A stretch of DNA of 64,000 bases, taken from NCBI RefSeq assembly GCF_000620505.1, contig NZ_JIBC01000007.1:124001-188000 (forward strand), given 5' to 3'. The translations under genes and the position numbers were made by a program. Origin of the DNA: Sulfitobacter sp. 20_GPM-1509m. Lineage in GTDB: Bacteria > Pseudomonadota > Alphaproteobacteria > Rhodobacterales > Rhodobacteraceae. This document shows positions 46,516 through 55,903 of the stretch, piece by piece. The notes under the pieces are model-generated. The model was not told the origin of the DNA. It worked only from the letters and a program-made list of their open reading frames with translations, and did no database searches. Positions within the stretch are counted from its first letter, which is position 1, and every line of letters starts with the position of its first letter.

Positions 46516-49392
46516 ATGCCAAAGAAAATGCTTATTGATGCCACCCACGCCGAGGAAACGCGCGTTGTGGTGGTCGACGGAAACAAAGTTGAGGAATTCG
46601 ATTTTGAATCTGAAAACAAACGCCAGCTTGCTGGCAACATCTATCTCGCCAAGGTAACGCGGGTCGAACCGTCGCTGCAGGCGGCGTTCGTAGATTACGG
46701 CGGCAACCGCCACGGTTTCCTTGCGTTCTCGGAAATCCATCCCGATTACTACCAGATCCCCGTCGCCGACCGCGAGGCGCTGATGGAAGAAGAACGCGCG
46801 CTGGCCGAAGCGCAGCGCGCCAAGGATGAAGACGACGACAAGCCCAAGCGCTCGTCGTCGCGGTCGCGTTCGCGCAGCCGGTCCTCGACCAAGGCGGAAG
46901 AGACCTCCAGCGAGGACGCCGTGACATCTTCGGATGACGTGGTCGGCATGGAAACCATTGACCTGTCCGAGGACAGCGATGACGTCGACGAAGGGTCGTC
47001 GCCGATGGAAACCGTGCGCGAAACGCCGGTGGAAACGCCTGCGTCGGACGACGACCATGATCACGATCATGGCGACGAAGACGTGGCCGCCGATGCCGCC
47101 GACAAGGATGACAGCATCGAATCCGTCGCCGACGAGGACGACAGCGACGACATCCGTCCGGTCCGCAAGCCACGCGCCAAACGCTACAAGATCCAGGAAG
47201 TCATCAAGGTCCGTCAAATCCTGCTGGTTCAGGTTGTGAAGGAAGAGCGCGGCAACAAGGGTGCGGCGCTGACCACATACCTGTCGCTGGCCGGTCGCTA
47301 TTGCGTCCTGATGCCCAACACGGCCCGTGGTGGCGGCATCAGCCGCAAGATCACCAACGCCGTGGACCGCAAGAAGCTGAAAGAGATCGCCAACGAGATC
47401 GAAGTGCCCCGTGGCGCCGGTCTGATCGTGCGCACTGCCGGTGCGAAACGCACCAAGGCAGAGATCAAGCGCGATTACGAATACCTGCAACGGATGTGGG
47501 AACAGATCCGCGAGCTGACGCTGAAGTCGATTGCGCCCGCGAAAATCTACGAAGAGGGCGACCTGATCAAACGGTCGATCCGTGATCTGTACAACCGCGA
47601 CATCGACGAAGTGTTTGTCGAGGGCGAGCGCGGCTATCGCATCGCCAAGGACTTCATGAAGATGATCATGCCGTCCCATGCCAAGAACGTGAAACGCTAC
47701 GAGGACAGCCTGCCGCTGTTCGCCCGTTACCAGGTCGAAAGCTATCTGGCGGGCATGTTCAACCCCACGGTGCAACTGCCTTCGGGCGGCTATATCGTGA
47801 TCGGCGTGACCGAGGCGCTGGTGGCGATCGACGTGAACTCGGGCCGTGCGACCAAAGAAGGCTCGATCGAGCAGACCGCGACCAAGACCAACCTTGAGGC
47901 CGCCGCCGAAGTGGCGCGCCAGTTGCGTCTGCGCGACCTTGCGGGCCTGATCGTCATCGACTTTATCGACATGGACGAGCGCAAGAACAACGCCGCCGTC
48001 GAAAAGATGATGAAGGACAAGCTGAAAACCGACCGCGCGCGCATCCAGGTGGGCCGCATCTCGGGCTTTGGCCTGATGGAAATGTCGCGTCAGCGTCTGC
48101 GCCCCGGCATGATCGAGGCGACAACGCAGCCGTGTCAGGCGTGCCACGGCACCGGTCTGATCCGGTCGGACGACAACCTTGCGCTGTCGATCCTGCGTCA
48201 GATCGAGGAAGAGGGCACCCGCCGCCGGTCGCGCGAAGTGCTGGTGAAATGCCCTGTTGGCATCTCGAACTTCCTGATGAACCAGAAACGCGAACACATC
48301 GCTCAGATCGAAGTGCGCTATGGTCTGTCGGTGCGGATCGAGGGTGATCCGACGCTGATCAGCCCCGATTTCAACATCGAAAAGTTCAAGACAGCCACGC
48401 GCGTCGTGACGGCTGCCACCCATGTTGTGTCTGTCGACACCTCCATCATGGACCAGATCGACGAAGCGGACGCCCGCGCCGCCGAGGCGGCCGAAGCGGC
48501 AGATATCGCAGCCGAAGCCGCACAAGAGGCCAAGGCATCGCAGCCCGCGCCCCAGTCGCATCCCGCCGCAGAAGTCGGCGAAGATGGCGAGCCCAAACCC
48601 AAACGTCGCCGTCGGCGTCGGCGTCGGCGCAGCAAGTCGTCCACGGGCGAGGATCAGAACGGTGAAAACGGTCGTGATGATGACGATCAGAACGACGGCA
48701 ATGACGATGCGTCCGCAGACACATCGACGGCCGAGACAACAGCCGAGTCTGCACCGGCCGAGGACAAGCCGAAGCCAACCAGCAGCCGTTCGCGTTCTTC
48801 TGCAAAGAGAACCGAAACCACCGGTGATGATGCCGAGGCTGCTGCTGAAGACGCAGATGCACCGGCCAAGCCCAAGGTGACCCGCACCCGTTCGACACGT
48901 TCGACGTCGACCACAGCCAAGGCCGCGACCACGGCCAAGGCAACGGCGGCCAAGACGACAACAGCCAAGGCTTCGACGGCAAAAACAACCAAGGCCAAGG
49001 CCGCGGACGTTGCCGAAGAGGGCACCGCCGAGGCCGCGACGCCCAAGCCCAAGCGCACGCGCGTTTCGGCCAAGGCCAAGGCAGAAGCCGCGGCCAAAGC
49101 CGAAGCCGAAGCCGCTGCACAGGCACCTGTCGAGGCCGACGCTCCTGTCGAGGCGAAAGCGGATGTTGCTGCTGTGGCAGAGACGCCGGCACCTCAAGAG
49201 GAAGCACCCGCAGCAAAGGTCGAAACGCCCGAGCCTGTGGCCGCCGAACCTGCACCCGAGCCGAAGGCAGAAGAGCCCCAGCCCGAGCCTGCAGCGGTGG
49301 AACCGAAAACCGAGCCTGCGGCAGAGGCACCTGCGAATGAGGACGCTCCCGCCAAGCCGAAGCGCAAAGGCTGGTGGTCGCTGGGCGGCTAA
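46516..49392 (+). CDS. rne: Ribonuclease E
   Basis: 958 residues from the ATG at 46516 (MPKKMLIDATHAEETRVVVV); an in-frame GTG lies five codons earlier. The S1 domain begins normally (GNIYLAKVTRVEPSLQAAFV) and is interrupted by an acidic/Ser-Arg insert of about 120 residues (about 95-215) before it resumes at KYKIQEVIK-like sequence. The catalytic DVNSGR aspartate is near residue 439 and the zinc link CQACHGTG near 540. The C-terminal 300 residues are low-complexity Lys/Ala/Pro/Glu and should scaffold the degradosome. It has an arginine patch (KRRRRRRRRRSK type) near residue 700. Confidence 0.95.
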   Translation: MPKKMLIDATHAEETRVVVVDGNKVEEFDFESENKRQLAGNIYLAKVTRVEPSLQAAFVDYGGNRHGFLAFSEIHPDYYQIPVADREALMEEERALAEAQRAKDEDDDKPKRSSSRSRSRSRSSTKAEETSSEDAVTSSDDVVGMETIDLSEDSDDVDEGSSPMETVRETPVETPASDDDHDHDHGDEDVAADAADKDDSIESVADEDDSDDIRPVRKPRAKRYKIQEVIKVRQILLVQVVKEERGNKGAALTTYLSLAGRYCVLMPNTARGGGISRKITNAVDRKKLKEIANEIEVPRGAGLIVRTAGAKRTKAEIKRDYEYLQRMWEQIRELTLKSIAPAKIYEEGDLIKRSIRDLYNRDIDEVFVEGERGYRIAKDFMKMIMPSHAKNVKRYEDSLPLFARYQVESYLAGMFNPTVQLPSGGYIVIGVTEALVAIDVNSGRATKEGSIEQTATKTNLEAAAEVARQLRLRDLAGLIVIDFIDMDERKNNAAVEKMMKDKLKTDRARIQVGRISGFGLMEMSRQRLRPGMIEATTQPCQACHGTGLIRSDDNLALSILRQIEEEGTRRRSREVLVKCPVGISNFLMNQKREHIAQIEVRYGLSVRIEGDPTLISPDFNIEKFKTATRVVTAATHVVSVDTSIMDQIDEADARAAEAAEAADIAAEAAQEAKASQPAPQSHPAAEVGEDGEPKPKRRRRRRRRRSKSSTGEDQNGENGRDDDDQNDGNDDASADTSTAETTAESAPAEDKPKPTSSRSRSSAKRTETTGDDAEAAAEDADAPAKPKVTRTRSTRSTSTTAKAATTAKATAAKTTTAKASTAKTTKAKAADVAEEGTAEAATPKPKRTRVSAKAKAEAAAKAEAEAAAQAPVEADAPVEAKADVAAVAETPAPQEEAPAAKVETPEPVAAEPAPEPKAEEPQPEPAAVEPKTEPAAEAPANEDAPAKPKRKGWWSLGG

Positions 49393-49413
49393 GGCCTGCC
49401 ACACGAACTGAAC

Positions 49414-49450
49414 AAAGGGGCGTGGCCATCCGGTTGCGCCCCTTTTTCTT
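49414..49450 (+). terminator. Terminator of rne
   Basis: Stem AAAGGGGCG/CGCCCCTTT with a 14-base loop and a following TTCTT tract, 22 bp after the rne stop. Confidence 0.85.
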
Positions 49451-49547
49451 GGCAGAATGTTCCGACGTCTGCATCTGCGCCAATATGACCATCGTTTAAG
49501 TGCCATAGCGTCTTGAAGCGCGCGTCCTACAGGCGTTAGCTGTTGTC

Positions 49548-50807
49548 ATGAAACCAAAAATTCTGACGACTTTGGCCACCTATGACCGCCAGCAGTTCAC
49601 CGCCGACCTGATCGCGGGGGTGACGGTGGCGATGATCGCGCTGCCGCTCAGTCTGGCCATTGCCATCGCTTCCGGCGCCGGGCCGGAAAAGGGGCTGATC
49701 ACGGCGATTGTCGCGGGCTTTTTGATTTCGGCACTGGGTGGCAGTCGCGTGCAGATCGGCGGACCGACGGGGGCGTTTATCGTCGTGGTGTTTGGCGTGA
49801 TCGCCGAGCATGGCTATGACGGGCTGGTGCTGGCGACCTTTATGGCCGGGATCATCATGTTGATCGCCGGTTATCTCAAGGCGGGCAACCTGGTGGCCTA
49901 TGTGCCCGAGCCTGTGATCAACGGGTTTACCATCGGCATCGGGATCATCATCGCCACCAGCCAGTTGAAGGACCTGTTCGGGCTGAGCACGGCACAGGTG
50001 CCTGCGGAGTTTATCGCCAAGGTCGAAACCCTGTGGGCCGCGCGGGGCACGACCAGCGGTGTCGCTCTGGGCATCGGGGTGGCGACGATGGTGCTGATTG
50101 TGGTGCTGCGTCGATTGGCACCGCGCTTTCCGGGGTTGATTGTTGCTGTCGGGGTGACATCGGCGCTGGTGGCGCTGAGCGCCTTGCCGGTCGACACGAT
50201 CTTTTCGCGTTTTGGCACATTGCCCGGCAGCTTGCCCATGCCCGCGCTGCCGGACATCAGTTTGGCGCGGGTGGTCGAGCTGTTGCCTTCGGCCTTTGTC
50301 ATCGCGTTCCTTGCGGGCATTGAATCGCTGCTGTCTGCCATGGTCGCCGACCGGATGATCGACGGCCACCACCGCCCCAACGCGGAAATACTGGCGCAGG
50401 GCTTTGCCAATATCGGCTCGGCGCTGTTCACCGGTCTGCCTGCCACGGGCGCAATCGCGCGCACTGCGACCAATGTGCGGGCCGGGGGCAAGACACCGGT
50501 GGCGGGGATAGTGCATGCGCTGACGATCCTGCTGGTCATGCTGTTGGCGGCGCCACTGGCAGGCTATCTGGCGATGCCGGCCCTTGCGGGGCTGTTGATC
50601 CTGACTGCGTGGAACATGACCGAACCGCACCGCTGGCGCAGCTACATGCAAGCGCGGCCATCGGACCGGTTGCTGCTGTTGCTGACGCTGGTGCTGACGG
50701 TCTTTGCCGATCTGACGGTAGCGATTGGCGTGGGGGTGGCGGTTGGCCTTGCCTTGCGTTTGCGCGACCAGGGACGCAAGGAAGATTGGACGCCACGTGA
50801 CAGATAG
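49548..50807 (+). CDS. SulP-family anion transporter lacking a STAS domain
   Basis: 419 residues. The transmembrane SulP core is intact: DLIAGVTVAMIALPLSLAIA, GPTGAFIVVV, AYVPEPVINGFTIGIGI and FIVIAFLAGIESLLSAMVAD-type helices. The chain ends LRLRDQGRKEDWTPRDR directly after the last helix, where most SulP proteins (550-600 residues) carry a cytoplasmic STAS domain. No frameshift remnant of STAS follows, so this looks like a natural short form. Candidate substrates are sulfate, bicarbonate or dicarboxylates; nothing nearby decides it. Confidence 0.88.
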   Translation: MKPKILTTLATYDRQQFTADLIAGVTVAMIALPLSLAIAIASGAGPEKGLITAIVAGFLISALGGSRVQIGGPTGAFIVVVFGVIAEHGYDGLVLATFMAGIIMLIAGYLKAGNLVAYVPEPVINGFTIGIGIIIATSQLKDLFGLSTAQVPAEFIAKVETLWAARGTTSGVALGIGVATMVLIVVLRRLAPRFPGLIVAVGVTSALVALSALPVDTIFSRFGTLPGSLPMPALPDISLARVVELLPSAFVIAFLAGIESLLSAMVADRMIDGHHRPNAEILAQGFANIGSALFTGLPATGAIARTATNVRAGGKTPVAGIVHALTILLVMLLAAPLAGYLAMPALAGLLILTAWNMTEPHRWRSYMQARPSDRLLLLLTLVLTVFADLTVAIGVGVAVGLALRLRDQGRKEDWTPRDR

Positions 50808-50866
50808 TGCACGCGCGGGGATGTGTTAACGATAGCCGACCCGGACGACACAAAGGTAACACGCAG

Positions 50867-52075
50867 ATGACCACAACGATTCCGCAAGCGCGATACCGCT
50901 GGGTGATCGTCATCGCCTCGGCGTTGATATTGGCGATTTCGATGGGGGCCATCGTCAACGGCATGTCCGCCTTTATCGTGCCCATGCAGATGCAGTTCGG
51001 CTGGCCGCGCGGACAGATTGCGCTGATCAATTTCGCGGGCATCATGGGGCTGGCCTTTGGGGGGCTGTTCATGGGGCCCTTGGCCGACCGCAAAGGCACA
51101 CGGCCTGTGGTGATGTTCGGCGTTACCGTTCTGGGTCTGTGTTATTTGGCAGCTGCCTTCATGACCGCGCTGTGGCAGTTCTATCTGTTGTTCTTCATCG
51201 CAGGGTTCTTTGGCGCGGCTGCCATTTTCCCCACCGTGATGGCCGCGGTCGGGAACTGGTTCTTTGTGGGCGCGGGGATGGCCATCGGCATCGCCTCGGC
51301 GGGTCAGGCCATGGGGCAGGGCGGCGTGCCGTTTGTTTCGTCCTTCCTGATCAAGGCCATCGGCATCAGCGGTGCGTTCTGGGTGACAGGTGTCTTTATG
51401 CTGGTGACCTTGCTGCCACTCAGTCTTTTGTTGCGCCAGCCGCCCTCAGCGGATGATGCACAGCGCAAGGCCAGTGCCGCCGAAGAAGAGACGCTGGTGC
51501 CCACCAACACGGTCATCATCACGATGAGTGCAGCGATCATCCTGTGCTGTACGTGCATGTCGACACCGCTGATGCATCTTGTGCCGCTTATCCAGGACTG
51601 CGGCTTTGCTGCCGAACAAGCCGGGAGCGTGATCTTTGTGATGCTGCTTGTCGCGATTGCGGGCCGTCTTGCCTTTGGCAAGCTGGCCGACATGATCGGG
51701 GCTGTGCCGGCCTATATGACCGCGACGGCGTGGATGACGGCATTGGTCTTTGGGTTTATCTACATCGACAATCTCAGCATGTTTTACGTCTATGGGATCA
51801 TCTACGGCTTTGGCTATGCGGGTGTCATGACCGGCGTGCTGGTGTCCTTGCGGATGCTGACACCGCCGTCGCGGCGGGCGCAGGCCTTGGGGATCGTCAC
51901 GATGTTCGGATGGTTCGGCCATGCGATTGGCGGCTATCAGGGCGGGGCGTTGTACGATCTGACGGGGAATTACACAGCCGCCTATGCGGTGGCGGCGATT
52001 GCGGGTGTGCTGAACCTGATCATCGTCAGCACCCTGTTGCGCAAGACGCGCCGCGCGCGGATGCTGGCCGCCTAG
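50867..52075 (+). CDS. Major facilitator superfamily transporter (OFA/MCT-like)
   Basis: 402 residues starting MTTTIPQARYRWVIVIASAL; AAAGG lies nine bases before the ATG. Twelve membrane helices with the MFS loop GPLADRKGTRPV between helices 2 and 3 and RLAFGKLADMIGAVPAYM in the second half. The overall pattern is that of monocarboxylate/oxalate-formate type carriers. Substrate unknown. Convergent with tusA, with a 4-bp overlap of the stop codons. Confidence 0.85.
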   Translation: MTTTIPQARYRWVIVIASALILAISMGAIVNGMSAFIVPMQMQFGWPRGQIALINFAGIMGLAFGGLFMGPLADRKGTRPVVMFGVTVLGLCYLAAAFMTALWQFYLLFFIAGFFGAAAIFPTVMAAVGNWFFVGAGMAIGIASAGQAMGQGGVPFVSSFLIKAIGISGAFWVTGVFMLVTLLPLSLLLRQPPSADDAQRKASAAEEETLVPTNTVIITMSAAIILCCTCMSTPLMHLVPLIQDCGFAAEQAGSVIFVMLLVAIAGRLAFGKLADMIGAVPAYMTATAWMTALVFGFIYIDNLSMFYVYGIIYGFGYAGVMTGVLVSLRMLTPPSRRAQALGIVTMFGWFGHAIGGYQGGALYDLTGNYTAAYAVAAIAGVLNLIIVSTLLRKTRRARMLAA

Positions 52076-52305
52076 CGTCCCTTGCGGATGACATAGACCT
52101 GCACGGCGCCGTCGACATTCGCAGACACCAGCTCATGCCCCGCCTCGGCGCAGAAGTGCGGCATGTCGATCACGGCGGCGGGGTCGTCCGCCTGCACGGT
52201 CAGCGTGTCGCCCACGGCCAGCGGTTGCAGCCGTTTGCGCGCCTTGAGAACGGGCAGCGGGCACAGCAGCCCGGTGGCGTCCAGCATGTGAGGATCATCA
52301 GTCAT
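52072..52305 (-). CDS. TusA-family sulfur carrier protein
   Basis: 77 residues; MTDDPHMLDATGLLCPLPVL carries the CPxP motif with the persulfide cysteine, followed by GDTLTVQADDPAAVIDMPHF, typical of TusA/SirA. It may relay sulfur for thiouridine, molybdenum cofactor or other sulfur metabolism. No tusBCDE genes are nearby. It overlaps the MFS gene tail to tail. Confidence 0.9.
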   Translation of the reverse strand: MTDDPHMLDATGLLCPLPVLKARKRLQPLAVGDTLTVQADDPAAVIDMPHFCAEAGHELVSANVDGAVQVYVIRKGR

Positions 52306-52397
52306 GTCCCTGACTTAGGCGGGTTGTTTCAACCTGTCCACAAGGTTGTGACCAAAGGCCGCGTGACGGCGCTGTGCCAATGGCCTATGTCCAAGCC

Positions 52398-53150
52398 ATG
52401 TACGGAATAGACATCATCGACGCAGCCCTGCTGCCTGCCATGCTGGTCGCGCTTGTGGCCGGTGTCTTCAGCTTTCTGTCCCCTTGCGTGTTGCCCATCG
52501 TGCCACCCTATCTGGCCTATATGAGCGGTGTGACCCTGAACGATATGGACAGCGTTGCATCGGGTCGCAGACGTGCCGTGATTGCCGCGCTGTTCTTTGT
52601 GATGGGGCTGAGCACGGTGTTCCTGCTGCTGGGGTTCACCGCCTCGGCCTTTGGCGCGTTCTTCCTGCAAAATCAGGCGCTGTTTTCCAAGATTTCGGGC
52701 GTCGTGGTGATCGTTTTTGGCCTGCATTTCCTGGGTGTCTTCCGCATCCCCTTTCTGGATCAAGAGGCGCGGCTGGACGTGGGCGACCGGGGTGGGTCGT
52801 CCTTTGGCGCCTATGTGCTGGGTCTGGCCTTTGCCTTTGGCTGGACGCCGTGCATCGGTCCGCAACTGGGTGCGATCCTGTCACTGGCCGCCTCCGAGGC
52901 ATCGGTGGCCCGTGGCACTGTTCTGCTGGGCGTCTATGCGGCGGGACTGGGCATTCCGTTCCTGCTGGCCGCGATGTTCATCACCCGCGCGATGGGGCTG
53001 ATGAACCGGATCAAACGCCACATGAAGCTGATCGAGCGGATCATGGGCGTGCTCCTGGTCATCGTCGGACTGGCATTGGTCACCGGCGCGTTTACCTGGT
53101 TCAGCTTCTGGCTGCTGGAAACCTTTCCCGTTCTCAGCACTTTAGGCTGA
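52398..53150 (+). CDS. ccdA: Cytochrome c biogenesis protein CcdA
   Basis: 250 residues from MYGIDIIDAALLPAMLVALV (in-frame alternatives 6-8 codons upstream). Six membrane helices with redox cysteines in FLSPCVLPIVPPY and GWTPCIGPQLG. CcdA carries reducing power from thioredoxin to periplasmic apocytochromes and other thiol proteins, so it would serve CcoO and CcoP. The downstream hydrolase gene starts 51 bp later. Confidence 0.92.
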   Translation: MYGIDIIDAALLPAMLVALVAGVFSFLSPCVLPIVPPYLAYMSGVTLNDMDSVASGRRRAVIAALFFVMGLSTVFLLLGFTASAFGAFFLQNQALFSKISGVVVIVFGLHFLGVFRIPFLDQEARLDVGDRGGSSFGAYVLGLAFAFGWTPCIGPQLGAILSLAASEASVARGTVLLGVYAAGLGIPFLLAAMFITRAMGLMNRIKRHMKLIERIMGVLLVIVGLALVTGAFTWFSFWLLETFPVLSTLG

Positions 53151-53201
53151 CGCCTGCGTGAAACCGGTCTAGACTGTGACCCAAAGCAGGACGCAGGCCG
53201 G

Positions 53202-54470
53202 ATGCACGAACAGCAAGACACAGTGACCAGACGACGGGTGTTCTACATCCCCGGCTATGATCCCATTCACCCGCGCCGCTACCGCGAGCTTTACCGCAAG
53301 GAAGGCAGCGCGCAGGCCGAGATCAGCGGCTACGAGATCGGGCTGAAACCGCGCAAGTTCAATGGCAATTACGGCTGGCATGTGGATGCGGTCATTGATG
53401 GCACGGAGGTGGACGCGGATGTCGAGGTGCTGGTCTGGTCCGACATCGTGCGCGACAGCATGGCGACCTCGATTCCCGCGACCTATCTGCAACTGGTCCG
53501 CACGGCTTGGGTCTATATCGCGACCGGCGCCTTGGGGCGTCTGATGAAGCTGCGCAAGGGGCCGATCATCGCGGCGCTTTATCCGGTGGGCATGTTGCTG
53601 GTGCAATTGCTGCTGGCGGTTCTGCTGGCGTTGGCCGTGTTCACATGGGGCTTTCGCGCGATGGACTGGGCCATGCAGGCGGCGATGGGGCCGCATATGC
53701 TGGGGCCGTTATTCGGGCTGCGGCTGATCCTGTGGGGCGCGCTGGCGCTGGTGGCGGCGGTCTGGTTGATGCGGTGGTTCAAGAAACAGGACGGCAAGTT
53801 CTTTGCCTATTACTTGATGCACGACTATGCGTTTTCCGCCGCCTCGCGTGGGGCGAACCCGGCAGCACTTGAGGCGCGTATGGCGGTCTTTGCGGACAGC
53901 ATCGCGGCGTCGCTGCGATCCGAGGTCGACGAGGTTCTGGTCGTCGGCCATTCCTCGGGTGCACATCTGGCGGTGTCGATCCTGTCCGACCTGATCCGCG
54001 CGGGCAGGGTGCCGGGCGACGGTCCGCAGCTGGCGTTTCTTTCGCTGGGGCAGGTGGTGCCGATGGTGTCGTTCCTGCCCGATGCGCACCGGCTGCGTGG
54101 TGATCTGCGGTTTCTCGGCAAGACCGACGCGCTGACATGGGTCGACGTGACCGCACCCGGCGATGGCTGTGCCTTTGCACTGTGTGATCCGGTGGCGGTG
54201 TCGGGCGTGGCACCCGAAGGGCAAAGGTGGCCGCTGGTGCTGTCAGCGGCCTTTACCCAGACGCTGAGCGCCGCGCGCTGGAAGGAGCTGCGCTGGCGAT
54301 TCTTCCGGCTGCATTTCCAGTATCTGTGTGCATTCGACCGGCCGGGTGATTATGACTATTTCCAGATCACCGCAGGCCCGCAGTTGCTGTCCGACCGATA
54401 TGCAGGCCGCGCCCCTTCGAAATCGCGCATCGTGGCGGCGGTGTCAAAATACACCACAGTGGCCGCATGA
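53202..54470 (+). CDS. Membrane-embedded alpha/beta-hydrolase-like protein, unknown
   Basis: 422 residues. N-terminal soluble part begins RRRVFYIPGYDPIHPRRYRE; two or three membrane helices lie at about residues 125-195 (ALYPVGMLLVQLLLAVLLAL, LILWGALALVAAVWLM); then a hydrolase half with the nucleophile elbow GHSSGA (Ser251). FYIPGYDP resembles the oxyanion-hole strand of the fold, so the membrane helices appear inserted in the hydrolase domain. I recognise no characterised family. The P450 gene overlaps its stop (ATGA), so the two products probably act together. Confidence 0.7.
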   Translation: MHEQQDTVTRRRVFYIPGYDPIHPRRYRELYRKEGSAQAEISGYEIGLKPRKFNGNYGWHVDAVIDGTEVDADVEVLVWSDIVRDSMATSIPATYLQLVRTAWVYIATGALGRLMKLRKGPIIAALYPVGMLLVQLLLAVLLALAVFTWGFRAMDWAMQAAMGPHMLGPLFGLRLILWGALALVAAVWLMRWFKKQDGKFFAYYLMHDYAFSAASRGANPAALEARMAVFADSIAASLRSEVDEVLVVGHSSGAHLAVSILSDLIRAGRVPGDGPQLAFLSLGQVVPMVSFLPDAHRLRGDLRFLGKTDALTWVDVTAPGDGCAFALCDPVAVSGVAPEGQRWPLVLSAAFTQTLSAARWKELRWRFFRLHFQYLCAFDRPGDYDYFQITAGPQLLSDRYAGRAPSKSRIVAAVSKYTTVAA

Positions 54471-55819
54471 CCCAACCGCCCAAGCCGCCAAGCCGTCCCG
54501 ACAAAGTGTCGCTGTGGCGCTATGTGCGCCTGTTCCGGCGTGACCTGCTGTCGGCTCAACCTGCACGGCTGTACCGCGCCTGGATGGCCGAGTTTCGGAC
54601 GCCGTTTTTCCGGTCCTATCTGCTGAACCAGCCCGATCTGGTCGATCTGGTGCTGAAAGAACGTCCCGACGATTTCCCCAAATCCGACCGCATCAGCGAA
54701 GGGCTGCGCCCGCTGCTGGGCAATTCGGTGTTTCTGACCAATGGCGAAACCTGGAAACGCCAGCGCCGCATCATCGACCCGGCATTTGAAGGCGGGCGCC
54801 TGCGCGACACCTTTGCCGCCATGTGGGACGCCGCCGAGGCTGCGGCCACGCGTTTGGACAAGCGCGCAGGGCAAGTGGTCGAGATCGAGGCCGAGACCAG
54901 CCACGCCGCCGCCGACGTGATCTTTCGCACGCTGTTTTCGATTCCCATCGAACATGAAGTGGCGACCGAGGTGTTCGACGAATTCCGCCGCTATCAGCGT
55001 GGCCAGCCGATCCTGAACCTGGCGGCTTTCATACCGCTGCCGCGCTGGATGCCGCGTCTGCACCGCAAGTCCACCCGCGCCAGTGCCGCGCGCATCCGCG
55101 ATCTGATCACACGGCTGACCCGCGACCGGATGGCGGCGATCGCGGCGGGGACGGCCCCCGACGATCTGGCGACCAAGATCATGACCACCGTCGATCCGCA
55201 AACCGGCGAGACATTTGACACCGAGGAGATGGTCGACCAGGTGGCGATCTTCTTCCTTGCAGGCCATGAAACCAGTGCCTCGGCGCTGGCTTGGGCGCTG
55301 TACCTGATGGCGCTGTATCCAGACTGGCAGGATCGGCTGGCCGGCGAAGCGCAGGTATTGGAGACAGCCGATTTCGCCGTCATGCCCAAACTGCGCCTGT
55401 CGCGGGACGTGTTCCGCGAAACCCTGCGCCTGTATCCGCCCGTGCCGATGATGGTGCGCGAGGCTGCGTGCCCCGAACATTTCCGCGACCGCGACGTGCC
55501 CAAGGGCAGTCAGTTGGTGCTTAGCCCCTGGCACCTGCACCGGCATGAACGTCTGTGGGACCGCCCCGATGATTTCGACCCCGACCGCTGGCACACCGAG
55601 AACGGCAAGGCCTGCGCGCGCAACGCCTATATGCCATTTTCCGCAGGCGCGCGGGTGTGCACCGGTGCAGGCTTTGCCATGGTCGAGGGGCCGCTGATCC
55701 TGTCGCGCATCCTGCGCGATTTCCGCGTCACGCTGACCGATGCACCGCCGCCCGTGCCTGTTGCGCATCTGACCGTACGCTCGGATGGGGGCATTCCGCT
55801 GATGCTGACCCGCCGCTGA
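54467..55819 (+). CDS. Cytochrome P450
   Basis: 450 residues. I-helix AGHETSA, K-helix ETLRLYPP with E-x-x-R, and the haem loop FSAGARVCTGAGFA with proximal Cys398. The N-terminus has no membrane anchor, so it is a soluble bacterial P450. No ferredoxin or reductase gene lies nearby. Translational coupling to the membrane hydrolase suggests a shared lipid or other hydrophobic substrate. CYP family and substrate cannot be assigned by reading. Confidence 0.92.
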   Translation: MTQPPKPPSRPDKVSLWRYVRLFRRDLLSAQPARLYRAWMAEFRTPFFRSYLLNQPDLVDLVLKERPDDFPKSDRISEGLRPLLGNSVFLTNGETWKRQRRIIDPAFEGGRLRDTFAAMWDAAEAAATRLDKRAGQVVEIEAETSHAAADVIFRTLFSIPIEHEVATEVFDEFRRYQRGQPILNLAAFIPLPRWMPRLHRKSTRASAARIRDLITRLTRDRMAAIAAGTAPDDLATKIMTTVDPQTGETFDTEEMVDQVAIFFLAGHETSASALAWALYLMALYPDWQDRLAGEAQVLETADFAVMPKLRLSRDVFRETLRLYPPVPMMVREAACPEHFRDRDVPKGSQLVLSPWHLHRHERLWDRPDDFDPDRWHTENGKACARNAYMPFSAGARVCTGAGFAMVEGPLILSRILRDFRVTLTDAPPPVPVAHLTVRSDGGIPLMLTRR

Positions 55820-55903
55820 CCGCTTGTTTGCGCTATCACATTCTAAGCCGCGCCCAGATGCGGTAACACCGTGCCAAAGAATCAAATGAATTCGGAGTTT
55901 CCC

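Noticed and set aside
46159-49506. 1115-codon open frame on the minus strand opposite rne
   Set aside because: Mirror of rne caused by high GC and low-complexity repeats; the protein is Arg/Cys/Gly-rich without domains, and rne is unambiguous on the other strand.
49548-50807. SulP gene as a pseudogene by C-terminal truncation
   Set aside because: No STAS remnant in any frame downstream and the chain ends cleanly; treated as a natural short form.
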